A stretch of DNA of 64,000 nucleotides from Nitrobacter hamburgensis X14 (GTDB lineage Bacteria > Pseudomonadota > Alphaproteobacteria > Rhizobiales > Xanthobacteraceae): NCBI RefSeq assembly GCF_000013885.1, contig NC_007964.1, positions 2,776,001-2,840,000 of the forward strand, in the 5' to 3' direction. The first letter of the stretch is position 1. Each line of letters begins with the position of its first letter. The position numbers and the translations under genes were made by a program. The notes beneath the pieces are model-generated. The model had not been told where the DNA came from, made no database searches, and saw nothing but the letters and a program-made list of their open reading frames with translations. This document shows, in pieces, positions 34,242 to 44,572 of this stretch.

Positions 34242-35306
34242 TCAACTCAGTTGAATGACGCCGTCCTCGCGCATCATTTCGACCAGCATACCCTCGCGCA
34301 GACCGCGATCCGCCACCCGCAGCCGCGGCAGGGGAAAGGCTCGCCGAATGGCATCCAGGATGGCGCACCCCGCCAGAACCAGATCGGCGCGCTCGACCCC
34401 GATACAGCCGTTGGCCACCCGCTTTTGATAATCCATGCCGCACAACCGCGCGATGACCTGGGTGACTTCGATGTCGTTCATCCAGATTCCGTCAACCTTG
34501 CGGCGGTCGTAGCGCGCAAGACCGAGATGGAGACCGCCAAGCGTGGTCACCGTACCCGAGGTGCCCAGAAGGTGCATCCCGTAGAGGTTGAAGCCGTACT
34601 CGGCCGCGAACGCCGCAACATGGGCCGCGACCTCACTTACCATCGCCGCGTAGGACTCCGGCGTTATTTCGTGTCCGCCAAAACGCTCGGCCAGCGTCAC
34701 GACACCAACCGGAATGGACATCCATGCCTTGATATCCGGGTCGCCGCCTTCGCGGTCGCGCTCGATCTTGACCAACTCCGTCGAGCCGCCGCCGATGTCG
34801 AACAGGATTGCGCCGCGCGCTTTCGGATGGATCAGCGGCGAGCAGCCGATCACCGCAAGCGCGGCTTCCGTCTCCCGATCAATCACCTCAAGCTCGATGC
34901 CGGTCGCAGCGGCGACGCGGTTGCGAAAATCCTCGGAGTTCGCCGCCGCTCGGCAGGCCTCCGTCGCGATCAGTCGCAGCCGGCCCGCTTTCCTCGTACG
35001 CATCTTGTCGCGGCACACGACGAGCGCCGCGATCGCGCGTTCCATCGCCGCCTCGCTGATACGCCCCGTCGACGAGATGCCTTCGCCCAGCCGGACGATC
35101 CGCGAAAACGAATCGACCACGCGAAAGCCGCCCTCTGTCGGACAGGCGATCAGCAAACGGCAGTTGTTGGTGCCGAGATCGAGCGCGGCATAAACTCCGG
35201 AGCCGTCAGCCGGCAAATCGCCGACAGCTCTTGCCATGGTCACGGCCAGTCCTTGCGGGCTGCCACGCGATTCAGGATCAGCGCGACGCAGCGTATCGTC
35301 CTTCAT
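34242..35306 (-). CDS. Ppx/GppA phosphatase family protein
   Basis: This 354-residue member of the exopolyphosphatase/pppGpp phosphohydrolase family has an ASKHA fold with phosphate-1 motif YAALDLGTNNCRLLIA, a catalytic Glu region IDRETEAALAVIG, phosphate-2 motif AILFDIGGGSTELV and adenosine motif LLGTSGTVTTLGGL. It lacks the C-terminal HD domain of long Ppx forms, as is usual for this alphaproteobacterial type. It may hydrolyse polyphosphate or pppGpp. The first ~20 residues are poorly conserved, so the start could be at MARAVGDL. Confidence 0.9.
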   Translation of the reverse strand: MKDDTLRRADPESRGSPQGLAVTMARAVGDLPADGSGVYAALDLGTNNCRLLIACPTEGGFRVVDSFSRIVRLGEGISSTGRISEAAMERAIAALVVCRDKMRTRKAGRLRLIATEACRAAANSEDFRNRVAAATGIELEVIDRETEAALAVIGCSPLIHPKARGAILFDIGGGSTELVKIERDREGGDPDIKAWMSIPVGVVTLAERFGGHEITPESYAAMVSEVAAHVAAFAAEYGFNLYGMHLLGTSGTVTTLGGLHLGLARYDRRKVDGIWMNDIEVTQVIARLCGMDYQKRVANGCIGVERADLVLAGCAILDAIRRAFPLPRLRVADRGLREGMLVEMMREDGVIQLS

Positions 35307-35607
35307 AAAATCGTCTTTCCGCGGCCCACTGGGCCTACGAGGAAATGCTTTTCACGGAAAGTTTAGCAGCGCAGATCGCCAGCGCAACCGCCTGCTCAAG
35401 CACGTACGTCCAATCCTGCGTTGTCGTTCGGACCCCGGCTGCCTGATCCGATGGGCGATTTTTGCGAAAACCGGTCGACAACAGCCATTCTGACGGATTT
35501 TTTCGATGCAAGACCACACCTCCCGCCAGCCACTCGACAACGATATTGCACTGCAAAATTTTCAGTGTCGCAATCTTCCGTGACATGGAGTAACACGCGC
35601 TGCCACG
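35307..35607. other. Divergent intergenic region, nothing recognised
   Basis: These 301 bases separate the divergent Ppx/GppA and YaiI-like genes and should hold both promoters. No consensus box, repeat or small gene was seen. Confidence 0.35.
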
Positions 35608-36108
35608 ATGCCCTCGGAACCCGATGATCCGCCATTGACCTCCATTCGTATCTACGTTGACGCCGATGCCTGCCCGGTAAAGGACGAAATTTATCGCGTC
35701 GCCGCGCGCCACGGCCTGCCCGTCAGTGTGGTCGCGGGCGGTTATATCCGGGTGCCCGACGATCCCCTGATCGAGCGCATCGCAGCCGGACCCGGCATGG
35801 ATGCGGCCGATGACTGGATCGCCGAACGCGCCGGCAAGACCGATATGGTCATCACGGCGGACATTCCGCTGGCGAGCCGCTGCGTCAAGGCGGGCGCCAG
35901 CGTGATCGCGCCGAACGGCAAGCCGTTCACGGAGCAGTCTATCGGCATGACGCTCGCTGTCCGCAACCTGATGACCGACCTGCGCGCGAGTGGCGAAGTG
36001 ACCGGCGGCCCGCGCTCGTTCCAGCCACGCGACCGCTCGGCATTCCTGTCGGCGCTGGACCAGACCATCCGCCGCATCCAGCGCGCCTTCGCTGCACACC
36101 AGAGCTAG
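35608..36108 (+). CDS. YaiI/YqxD family protein (UPF0178/DUF188)
   Basis: This 166-residue PIN-like fold protein has IRIYVDADACPVKDEIYRVA at the N-terminus, TDMVITADIPLASRCVKAGA in the middle and NGKPFTEQSIG. The conserved acidic residues match nuclease-like metal ligands, but the family has no proven activity. A 4-base gap to the ABC-F gene indicates co-transcription. Confidence 0.92.
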   Translation: MPSEPDDPPLTSIRIYVDADACPVKDEIYRVAARHGLPVSVVAGGYIRVPDDPLIERIAAGPGMDAADDWIAERAGKTDMVITADIPLASRCVKAGASVIAPNGKPFTEQSIGMTLAVRNLMTDLRASGEVTGGPRSFQPRDRSAFLSALDQTIRRIQRAFAAHQS

Positions 36109-36112
36109 GACC

Positions 36113-37927
<1,815 letters not shown>

Positions 37928-37944
37928 TGCCGGGCGTTCCGGCG

Positions 37945-39174
37945 CTAGCGCCGCAGCCATTTCAGCACGCCACGCCCGGCCGCCGCACCGGTCGCGAACG
38001 AAGCCTGCAGCAGATAGCCGCCGGTCGGCGCCTCCCAGTCCAGCATTTCGCCGGCGGCGAACACTCCCGGCAGCCGGCGGATCATGCAATCGCCGTCAAG
38101 CTCGCTGAACGCAATTCCCCCAGCGGAGGAGATCGCGCGTGCGATCGGCGCGACACCGGTCAGCGTGATCGGAACCGCATGGATCAAGGCCGCGAGAGCC
38201 GCCGGCGGCATCGTTCCCGGCTGTTGTCCGGAAGCCATTGCCATTTCCTGCAGCACGCCGATCGCAACGGGCGCAAGACCTGCCGCCTTACGCAGCCAGT
38301 TCGAGACCGATTGTTTTCCGCGCGGCGCGCTCAATCGCGCGGACAGATTGTCCGTCGTAACATCGGGCCGCAAGTTGATGTGAAGCGTCGCACGGCCCGA
38401 CGCGATGATCGCCTCGCGCAGCACCGAAGACAGTGCATAAATTCCGCCGCCTTCAACGCCGGTGCGTGTGATGACGGCTTCGCCACGCACCGCGTGCGAG
38501 CCGACCGACAGCGCGACGTTTTTCAGCGGCTGACCTTCGAAACGATCGCGGAAGACACCGCTCCACCCCACCGTGAACCCGGAATTGGCAGGCCGCAGCG
38601 GTGCGACCGCAACGCCCCTGCCCGCGAGCCATTCGACCCACGCGCCATCGGAGCCGAGCCGCGGCCAGCTCGCGCCGCCGAGCGCCAGCACGGTCGAAGC
38701 CGCCTCAAAGGTGCGCTCGCCATCAGGCGTCTGAAACAGCAGACGGCCATCGCGATCCCAGCCGGTCCAGCGATGCCGAAGCGCCAGCGTCACACTGAGC
38801 GAATCGAGCCGCCTGAGCCACGCGCGCAATAGGGGGGACGCCTTGAGCGTTTTCGGAAACACCCGTCCGCTCGAACCCACGAACGTCGGTTGTCCGAGAT
38901 CGTCGGCCCACTTTCGCAACGCCTCGGGCGTGAACGCATCGATGGCCGGTTTGAGATGGGGTGCGGCCGCGCCATAGCGTGCGAGAAATTGCGGCAGCGG
39001 CTCGCTGTGCGTCAGATTGAGACCGCCGCGCCCCGCCATCAGGAACTTGCGGCCCGCGGACGGCATCGCGTCGAACACGGTCACGCGCACGCCGCCTCGC
39101 GCGAGAACCTCCGCGGCCATCAGGCCGGCGGGACCGGCGCCGAGGACCGCAACATGGGAATGGAGGGCATCCAT
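37945..39174 (-). CDS. FAD-dependent HI0933-like flavoprotein
   Basis: This 409-residue flavoprotein begins with the dinucleotide-binding loop VLGAGPAGLMAAEVLARGG, has the AGRGGLNLTHSE motif, and ends with GVFAAGEMLDWEAPTGGYLL, both hallmarks of the HI0933/TIGR03862 family. No substrate is known for this family. It is the last gene of a minus-strand run (6 bases after the MaoC gene) that carries valine catabolism, so it may be co-transcribed, but a metabolic link is not shown. Confidence 0.9.
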   Translation of the reverse strand: MDALHSHVAVLGAGPAGLMAAEVLARGGVRVTVFDAMPSAGRKFLMAGRGGLNLTHSEPLPQFLARYGAAAPHLKPAIDAFTPEALRKWADDLGQPTFVGSSGRVFPKTLKASPLLRAWLRRLDSLSVTLALRHRWTGWDRDGRLLFQTPDGERTFEAASTVLALGGASWPRLGSDGAWVEWLAGRGVAVAPLRPANSGFTVGWSGVFRDRFEGQPLKNVALSVGSHAVRGEAVITRTGVEGGGIYALSSVLREAIIASGRATLHINLRPDVTTDNLSARLSAPRGKQSVSNWLRKAAGLAPVAIGVLQEMAMASGQQPGTMPPAALAALIHAVPITLTGVAPIARAISSAGGIAFSELDGDCMIRRLPGVFAAGEMLDWEAPTGGYLLQASFATGAAAGRGVLKWLRR

Positions 39175-39180
39175 AAGCTA

Positions 39181-39660
39181 TCAGGAAAAGTACAGGAGGG
39201 TGAGCCAGTCGGCGACGAGCGCCGACCGCTTCTCGCCCTCGATCTCGACGCGGACGGCGGTGCGCGACAACAACTCGCGGGGCGTGCGGAGCGTTGCCTC
39301 GGTCAGCGTGAAGTGGCCCCGGACGCGAGAGCCGGATTTCACCGGCGAGATGAACCGGAGCCGGTCGAAGCCGTAGTTCACCCCCATGGTCACGCCCTCG
39401 ACCCGCGGCATCACCTCATACGACATGGTGCTGAGCAGCGACAGGGTCAGGAACCCATGCGCGATGGTGGTGCCGAACGCCGTTTCGCGCTTGGCCCTCT
39501 CGGGATCGACATGGATGAACTGATGGTCCTCGACCACGCCGGCATAGTCGTCGATCCGCTTCTGGTCGATCAGGTGCCATGAGGAAACGCCAATCTCCTG
39601 CCCGACCATTTTCCGGTAGGCTTCGAGCGAGACCGGCGGTTGCTTCCAGACTTCGTTCAC
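39181..39660 (-). CDS. MaoC-like (R)-specific enoyl-CoA hydratase
   Basis: This 159-residue single hot-dog domain contains the hydratase-2 core YAGVVEDHQFIHVDPERAKR with the catalytic Asp-x(4)-His spacing, followed by TAFGTTIAHGFLTLSLL. Such enzymes hydrate trans-2-enoyl-CoA. It sits between an acyl-CoA synthetase (3-base gap) and a flavoprotein, so a role in acyl-CoA breakdown with its neighbours is likely. Confidence 0.88.
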   Translation of the reverse strand: MNEVWKQPPVSLEAYRKMVGQEIGVSSWHLIDQKRIDDYAGVVEDHQFIHVDPERAKRETAFGTTIAHGFLTLSLLSTMSYEVMPRVEGVTMGVNYGFDRLRFISPVKSGSRVRGHFTLTEATLRTPRELLSRTAVRVEIEGEKRSALVADWLTLLYFS

Positions 39661-39663
39661 GAC

Positions 39664-41397
39664 TCACGTCTCCGCAGTTTTTGACTTCAGCGTCTGAAGC
39701 TCCGGAAAATCCTCCTCGCAAAACTCGACCCCGCGCAACGAGTCGTCGCGATCGTCGTCGTGTTCGAGACGGCGAAGCTGAACGCGGCGAATCTTTCCTG
39801 AAATCGTCTTGGGCAATTCGGTGACGAGTTCGAGCTTGCGAATGCGCTTGAACGGCGCGAGTCTCTCAAACATGTGCCTGTAAATCGACAGCGCCGTCTC
39901 GCGCGACCGCTCCGTCCCGCCGACCAGCAGAATGTATGCCTTCGGGATCGCCAGCCTGATCGGATCGGGGCTCGGCACTACGGCGGCTTCCGCCACGGCA
40001 TCATGTTCGAGCAAGACGCTTTCCAGTTCGAACGGGCTGATGCGGTAGTCGGACGACTTGAACACGTCATCCGACCGGCCGACGAAGGTCAGATAGCCCT
40101 CGTCATCGACGAACACCACGTCGCCGCTGCGATAGAGATCGCCGTCGTCGCCGCCGGGTTTTCCGCCCTCGCTCTGATACCCTTGCATCAGACCCGCAGG
40201 CCGATCGGCACCGAGCACCAGCGCGACCTCGCCCTCCTTGGTCGGATTGCCGTCGGCATCGATCACCTTGACCTTGTAGCCCGGCATCGGCCGCCCCATC
40301 GAGCCAACCTTGACCTTTTGTCCCGGCGAATTGCCGGCCAGCGCGGCGGTCTCGGTCTGGCCGTAGCCGTCGCGGATCGTCAGCCCCCACGCCGACTTCA
40401 CCTGATCGATCACTTCGGGGTTGAGCGGTTCACCGGCACCGCAGACCTCGCGCAGCGAGATCTTGAAGTCCGACAGCTTCTCCTGAATGAACAGTCGCCA
40501 CACCGTCGGCGGTGCGCACAACGTCGTCACGCCACAGCGCCCGATGGTTGCCAGCAGACCCTTGGCCTCGAATCGCGGCTGGTTGCAGATGAAGATCGTT
40601 GCCCCGGCATTCCAGGGCGCGAAGAAGCAGCTCCAGGCGTGCTTGGCCCATCCGGGCGAGGAAATATTCAGGTGAACGTCGCCGGGCTTCAGGCCGATCC
40701 AGTACATGGTGGACAGGTGGCCCACCGGATAGCTGCGCTGGCTGTGCCGCACCAGCTTCGGTTTCGCCGTGGTGCCGGACGTGAAATACAATAGCATCGG
40801 ATCGTCGGCATTGGTCGGGCCATCCGGCTTGAAGCTCTCCGGAAAATCGTTCGCCGCTTCATATGGCAGCCCGCCTGGGTGTAATGCCGTCGCGCCGACG
40901 ACCACGCGGATCAAGCCATCGCCGCCGAGACATGCAAACTTCGCCACCTGATCCTGCGAGGCGACGACTGCTTTGGCGCGGCCGCGATCGAGGCGGTCAC
41001 GCAACTCATCGGGCGTGAGCAATGTCGTCGCCGGAATGATCACCACGCCAAGCTTGATGCAGGCCAGCATGGTCTCCCAAAGCGGCACGACGTTGCCGAG
41101 CAACAGCAGCAGATGATCGCCGCGCTTGAGACCCTGCACACGCAGAAGATTCGCGATCTGGTTCGAGCGCCGTGACATCACCTCGAACGTCACTTTCGTC
41201 TCGGCACCACTTGCGGCCTCGACGATCCACAGCGCCGCCCGCGTCTTGCTCGCCGGGTCGGTCGCGAGACCAGCGTCGAACCAGTCCAGCGCCCAGTTGA
41301 ACGGCACGGGATCCGGCCATTTGAACCCATTGACGGCGGCATCGTAATCGGTGCGATGCCGCAGCAGAAATTCGCGCGCCTCGGCAAACGTGGTCAT
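39664..41397 (-). CDS. AMP-dependent acyl-CoA synthetase
   Basis: This 577-residue ANL-superfamily ligase activates a carboxylic acid with ATP and CoA. Motifs are the P-loop-like YFTSGTTAKPKLVRHS, DGYGQTETA, the hinge region DEGYLTFVGRSDDVFKSSDY and the catalytic-lysine PKTISGKIRRVQL. The layout matches medium-chain (ACSM-like) synthetases. Its start overlaps mmsB by 4 bases. In this context it could activate branched or short acids feeding the valine pathway, which is inference. Confidence 0.9.
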   Translation of the reverse strand: MTTFAEAREFLLRHRTDYDAAVNGFKWPDPVPFNWALDWFDAGLATDPASKTRAALWIVEAASGAETKVTFEVMSRRSNQIANLLRVQGLKRGDHLLLLLGNVVPLWETMLACIKLGVVIIPATTLLTPDELRDRLDRGRAKAVVASQDQVAKFACLGGDGLIRVVVGATALHPGGLPYEAANDFPESFKPDGPTNADDPMLLYFTSGTTAKPKLVRHSQRSYPVGHLSTMYWIGLKPGDVHLNISSPGWAKHAWSCFFAPWNAGATIFICNQPRFEAKGLLATIGRCGVTTLCAPPTVWRLFIQEKLSDFKISLREVCGAGEPLNPEVIDQVKSAWGLTIRDGYGQTETAALAGNSPGQKVKVGSMGRPMPGYKVKVIDADGNPTKEGEVALVLGADRPAGLMQGYQSEGGKPGGDDGDLYRSGDVVFVDDEGYLTFVGRSDDVFKSSDYRISPFELESVLLEHDAVAEAAVVPSPDPIRLAIPKAYILLVGGTERSRETALSIYRHMFERLAPFKRIRKLELVTELPKTISGKIRRVQLRRLEHDDDRDDSLRGVEFCEEDFPELQTLKSKTAET

Positions 41398-42293
41398 CGG
41401 CCATCCCTGTTGTCCGCAAGGGCGCGGATGTGCCGGATGACGCCCGAGAAATCGACCCCGCCGTTTCCGGCCGCGTCGAACGCCTTGTAGATGTCCTGCG
41501 CGTGCTGTCCGAGCGGCGTCGCCGCGCCGGTGGATTTCGCCGCCTCCTGCGCAAGCGTCAGGTCCTTGAGCATCAGCGCCGAGGCGAAGCCGGGCTTGTA
41601 GTCGTTATTGGCCGGCGACGCCGGAACCGGGCCCGGCACCGGGCAATAGCTCGTCAGCGACCAGCACTGGCCCGACGCGGTCGAGGCGACATCGAACAGT
41701 GCCTGATGCGACAGGCCGAGCTTTTCCGCCAGCACAAAGGCTTCGCCGACCGCGATCATCGAGATGCCAAGGATCATGTTGTTGCAGATCTTGGCCGCCT
41801 GCCCCGCGCCGTCACCGCCGCAATGGACGATCTTCTTGCCCATCGCCTCGAGAAACGGTTTCGCCGCCACGAAGGCCTCGGCTTCGCCGCCAGCCATGAA
41901 GGTCAGCGTCGCGCCCCTGGCGCCGCCGACGCCTCCCGAGACCGGCGCATCGACCGACAGCAGCACAGCCCTGGCTGCCAGCATATGAGCCCGCCGCGCG
42001 CTTTCGACATCGATAGTCGAACAGTCGATCATCAGCGCGCCTCTGACGGCGCAGGGAATAACATCGGTCCAGACCGACACCACATGCCTGCCGGCCGGCA
42101 GCATGGTGATGATGACATCCGCATTCGTCACCGCCGCCCTCGCGCCGTCGGCGATCGTTACGCCGTCCGCCTTGGCCGCACCCCTCAAAGCTGGCACGAG
42201 ATCGAAACCGTTCACCTTGTGGCCCGCCTTGGCGAGGTTGGCCGCCATGGGTCCGCCCATGTTGCCGAGACCGATGAATGCGATGGTCGCCAT
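41394..42293 (-). CDS. mmsB: 3-hydroxyisobutyrate dehydrogenase
   Basis: This 299-residue beta-hydroxyacid dehydrogenase oxidises 3-hydroxyisobutyrate to methylmalonate semialdehyde with NAD. It has the Rossmann loop GLGNMGGPMAANLAKAGH, substrate motif VDAPVSGGVGGARGATLTFM and catalytic Lys in GAGQAAKICNNMILG. It lies in the valine cluster between the HIBCH-like gene (32-base gap) and the acyl-CoA synthetase (4-base overlap). Confidence 0.95.
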   Translation of the reverse strand: MATIAFIGLGNMGGPMAANLAKAGHKVNGFDLVPALRGAAKADGVTIADGARAAVTNADVIITMLPAGRHVVSVWTDVIPCAVRGALMIDCSTIDVESARRAHMLAARAVLLSVDAPVSGGVGGARGATLTFMAGGEAEAFVAAKPFLEAMGKKIVHCGGDGAGQAAKICNNMILGISMIAVGEAFVLAEKLGLSHQALFDVASTASGQCWSLTSYCPVPGPVPASPANNDYKPGFASALMLKDLTLAQEAAKSTGAATPLGQHAQDIYKAFDAAGNGGVDFSGVIRHIRALADNRDGR

Positions 42294-42325
42294 GCTGGCC
42301 TCCAGTCGAGGGTGTTTGTTCTTAT

Positions 42326-43399
42326 CTAATTGAACACAAGTTCATCCGCGCCGATGTTGGCAAAATATGGCGCAACCATTTCCGGCGTAACCTCATCGAT
42401 CCGCGGCGGCGACCATTTTGGCTCGCGGTCCTTGTCGATAACCGCGGCCCGCACGCCCTCGCGAAAGTCGTCGCTGGCGAAGACCGCGAGCGCTGCACGA
42501 TATTCACGCGCGAGACACTCCTCCAGCGTGGCCGAGGCGCGCGCGAGCCGCAGCAGCTTCAGCGTCACCACCATGCCGCGCGGCGACTTCTCGTTCAGGG
42601 TCTTGAGGGTCGATCGCGCGAGTTCGGAGCCGTCACGATTCAGGGCCGCGATGATATCATCCATTCGACCATGGGCGAACCACGCATCGATCCGCGGCCG
42701 GATGGCGGCGACGGGGCCCGCGGTTTCGCCGCTCGCAAAGCCCGCGATCGTTGCTTTCACGCGGGACGCATCCGCGCGGGTGCCGAGATCGACCAACGCC
42801 TCGCGCAGCGCGGCGAGTTTTCGCGACGGAACCCCGACATCGGCAAAACCGGCGTAGATCGCGTCGGGGCCGTTCATGGGCTGGCCGGTCAACCCGAAGT
42901 AGGTTCCGGTCTCGCCAGGCGCGTGCGACAACAGCCAGGTGCCTCCGACATCCGGAAAGAAGCCGAGGCCGACTTCGGGCATTGCGAGTCTGGTTCTCTC
43001 GGTGACGACGCGGTGCCCGCCATGCGCGGACAATCCGACGCCGCCGCCCATCACGATGCCGTCCATGAAAGCGACATATGGCTTGGGGAATTTCGCGATC
43101 CGCGCGTTGAGGATGTATTCCTCGCGCCACAGCACCTTGCCGAGGTCACCCCCCTCCTTCGCGCTTTCCCAGAGCGCGCGGATATCGCCGCCCGCGCACA
43201 GGCCGCGCTCGCCCGCGCCCTCGAGCAGGATCAGACCGACGGCGGAATCCGCCTCGAATTCGTCCAGCGCGCTGCCGATCTCGCGGAACATCTCCAGGGT
43301 GACGGCATTGATCGCCTTCGGGCGGTTGAGGCGAATGATACCCGCGCTTCCCTCGCGCCGTGCGATCAGATCGGTCTCGTCGCCTGCAATAACCTTCAT
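42326..43399 (-). CDS. 3-hydroxyisobutyryl-CoA hydrolase-like (ECH family)
   Basis: This 357-residue crotonase-fold protein carries the HIBCH-type motif LCAGGDIRALWE and the long C-terminal extension that separates hydrolases (about 350) from plain enoyl-CoA hydratases (about 260). Other core pieces are KPYVAFMDGIVMGGGVGLSA and LAMPEVGLGFFPDVGGTWLL. It would release 3-hydroxyisobutyrate for MmsB. The start at 43399 overlaps the acyl-CoA dehydrogenase stop by 4 bases; the open frame to 43600 is that gene in another frame. Confidence 0.9.
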   Translation of the reverse strand: MKVIAGDETDLIARREGSAGIIRLNRPKAINAVTLEMFREIGSALDEFEADSAVGLILLEGAGERGLCAGGDIRALWESAKEGGDLGKVLWREEYILNARIAKFPKPYVAFMDGIVMGGGVGLSAHGGHRVVTERTRLAMPEVGLGFFPDVGGTWLLSHAPGETGTYFGLTGQPMNGPDAIYAGFADVGVPSRKLAALREALVDLGTRADASRVKATIAGFASGETAGPVAAIRPRIDAWFAHGRMDDIIAALNRDGSELARSTLKTLNEKSPRGMVVTLKLLRLARASATLEECLAREYRAALAVFASDDFREGVRAAVIDKDREPKWSPPRIDEVTPEMVAPYFANIGADELVFN

Positions 43400-44541
43400 C
43401 GCGCGCCCTCGATCAACTTGCGCGACACGATCAGGCGCATGATTTCGTTGGTGCCCTCGAGGATCTGATGCACGCGCAAATCGCGCACGATCTTCTCGAT
43501 GCCGTATTCCGAGAGATAGCCGTAGCCGCCATGCAACTGCAATGCCTGATTGGCGACCTCGAAGCCGACATCCGTGGCAAAACGTTTTGCCATCGCGCAC
43601 AGCATGGTGGCATCAGTGTCCTCCCGGTCCAGCGCACACGCCGCGCGCCACAGAAAAGTTCGCGCCGCTTCCAGCTCGGTCGCCATGTCGGCGACCTTGA
43701 ACTGCAACGCCTGAAACTCGTCGAGCCGCTTTCCGAACGCCTTGCGTTCCTTCATGTAGGCGAGCGCCTTGTCGAGCGCCGATTGCGCGCCGCCGAGCGA
43801 ACACGCGGAGATGTTCAGCCGCCCGCCGTCGAGTCCGGCCATCGCGATCTTGAACCCGATGCCCTCGTCGCCGAGGCGATTGGCCACCGGCACCCGCGCG
43901 TTTTCGAAGATCACCGCGCGGGTCGGCTGCGCGTTCCATCCCATCTTGCGCTCGTTGGCGCCGAAGGACACGCCCGGCGTGTCGCGCTCGACCACGAGCG
44001 TCGAAATGCCGCCCGGCCCGTCGCCGCCGGTGCGCACCATCACCACATAGAGGTCGCTGGCGCCCGCGCCGGAGATGAACTGCTTCTGCCCGTCGAGCAT
44101 GTAGTGATCGCCGTCGCGCACCGCGCGGGTTCGCAAGGCTGCGGCGTCCGAACCCGCGCCGGGTTCGGTCAGACAGTAGCTCGCCAGCAAGTCCATGGCG
44201 CACAGTTTTGGCAGCCACTTGCGCCGCTGCTCGTCCGAACCGTAGGCATCGATCATCCACGACGCCATGTTGTGGATCGAGATGAACGACGACACGGTAG
44301 GGCAGCCCTGCGCCAACGCCTCGAAGATCAACGCAGCATCAAAACGGCTCAGCGCCGAGCCGCCGACATCGTCGCGGATGGTGATGCCGCCGATGCCGAG
44401 GCCCGCCGCCTCGCGCATTACCTCCACCGGAAAATACTTGTCCTCATCCCATTTCAGCGCGAACGGCGCGATCTTCTCGGCGGCGAAATCGCGCGCCATG
44501 TCGCGGATGGCGGTCTGATCCTCGGTGAGCGCGAACTGCAT
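43396..44541 (-). CDS. Acyl-CoA dehydrogenase, probably isobutyryl-CoA
   Basis: This 381-residue FAD enzyme has SYCLTEPGAGSDAAALRTRA and MAKRFATDVGFEVANQALQL with LHGGYGYLSEYGIEK. The catalytic base is likely Glu in ILEGTNEIMRLIV. In the gene order mmsA-acd-HIBCH-mmsB it should oxidise isobutyryl-CoA to methacrylyl-CoA, the first step of valine catabolism after the ketoacid dehydrogenase. The substrate is inferred from context. ATG 44541 gives the standard MQFALTEDQ start. Confidence 0.93.
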   Translation of the reverse strand: MQFALTEDQTAIRDMARDFAAEKIAPFALKWDEDKYFPVEVMREAAGLGIGGITIRDDVGGSALSRFDAALIFEALAQGCPTVSSFISIHNMASWMIDAYGSDEQRRKWLPKLCAMDLLASYCLTEPGAGSDAAALRTRAVRDGDHYMLDGQKQFISGAGASDLYVVMVRTGGDGPGGISTLVVERDTPGVSFGANERKMGWNAQPTRAVIFENARVPVANRLGDEGIGFKIAMAGLDGGRLNISACSLGGAQSALDKALAYMKERKAFGKRLDEFQALQFKVADMATELEAARTFLWRAACALDREDTDATMLCAMAKRFATDVGFEVANQALQLHGGYGYLSEYGIEKIVRDLRVHQILEGTNEIMRLIVSRKLIEGAR

Positions 44542-44572
44542 GCGTGATCCCTTGCCGCCGACCCCTTGCCGA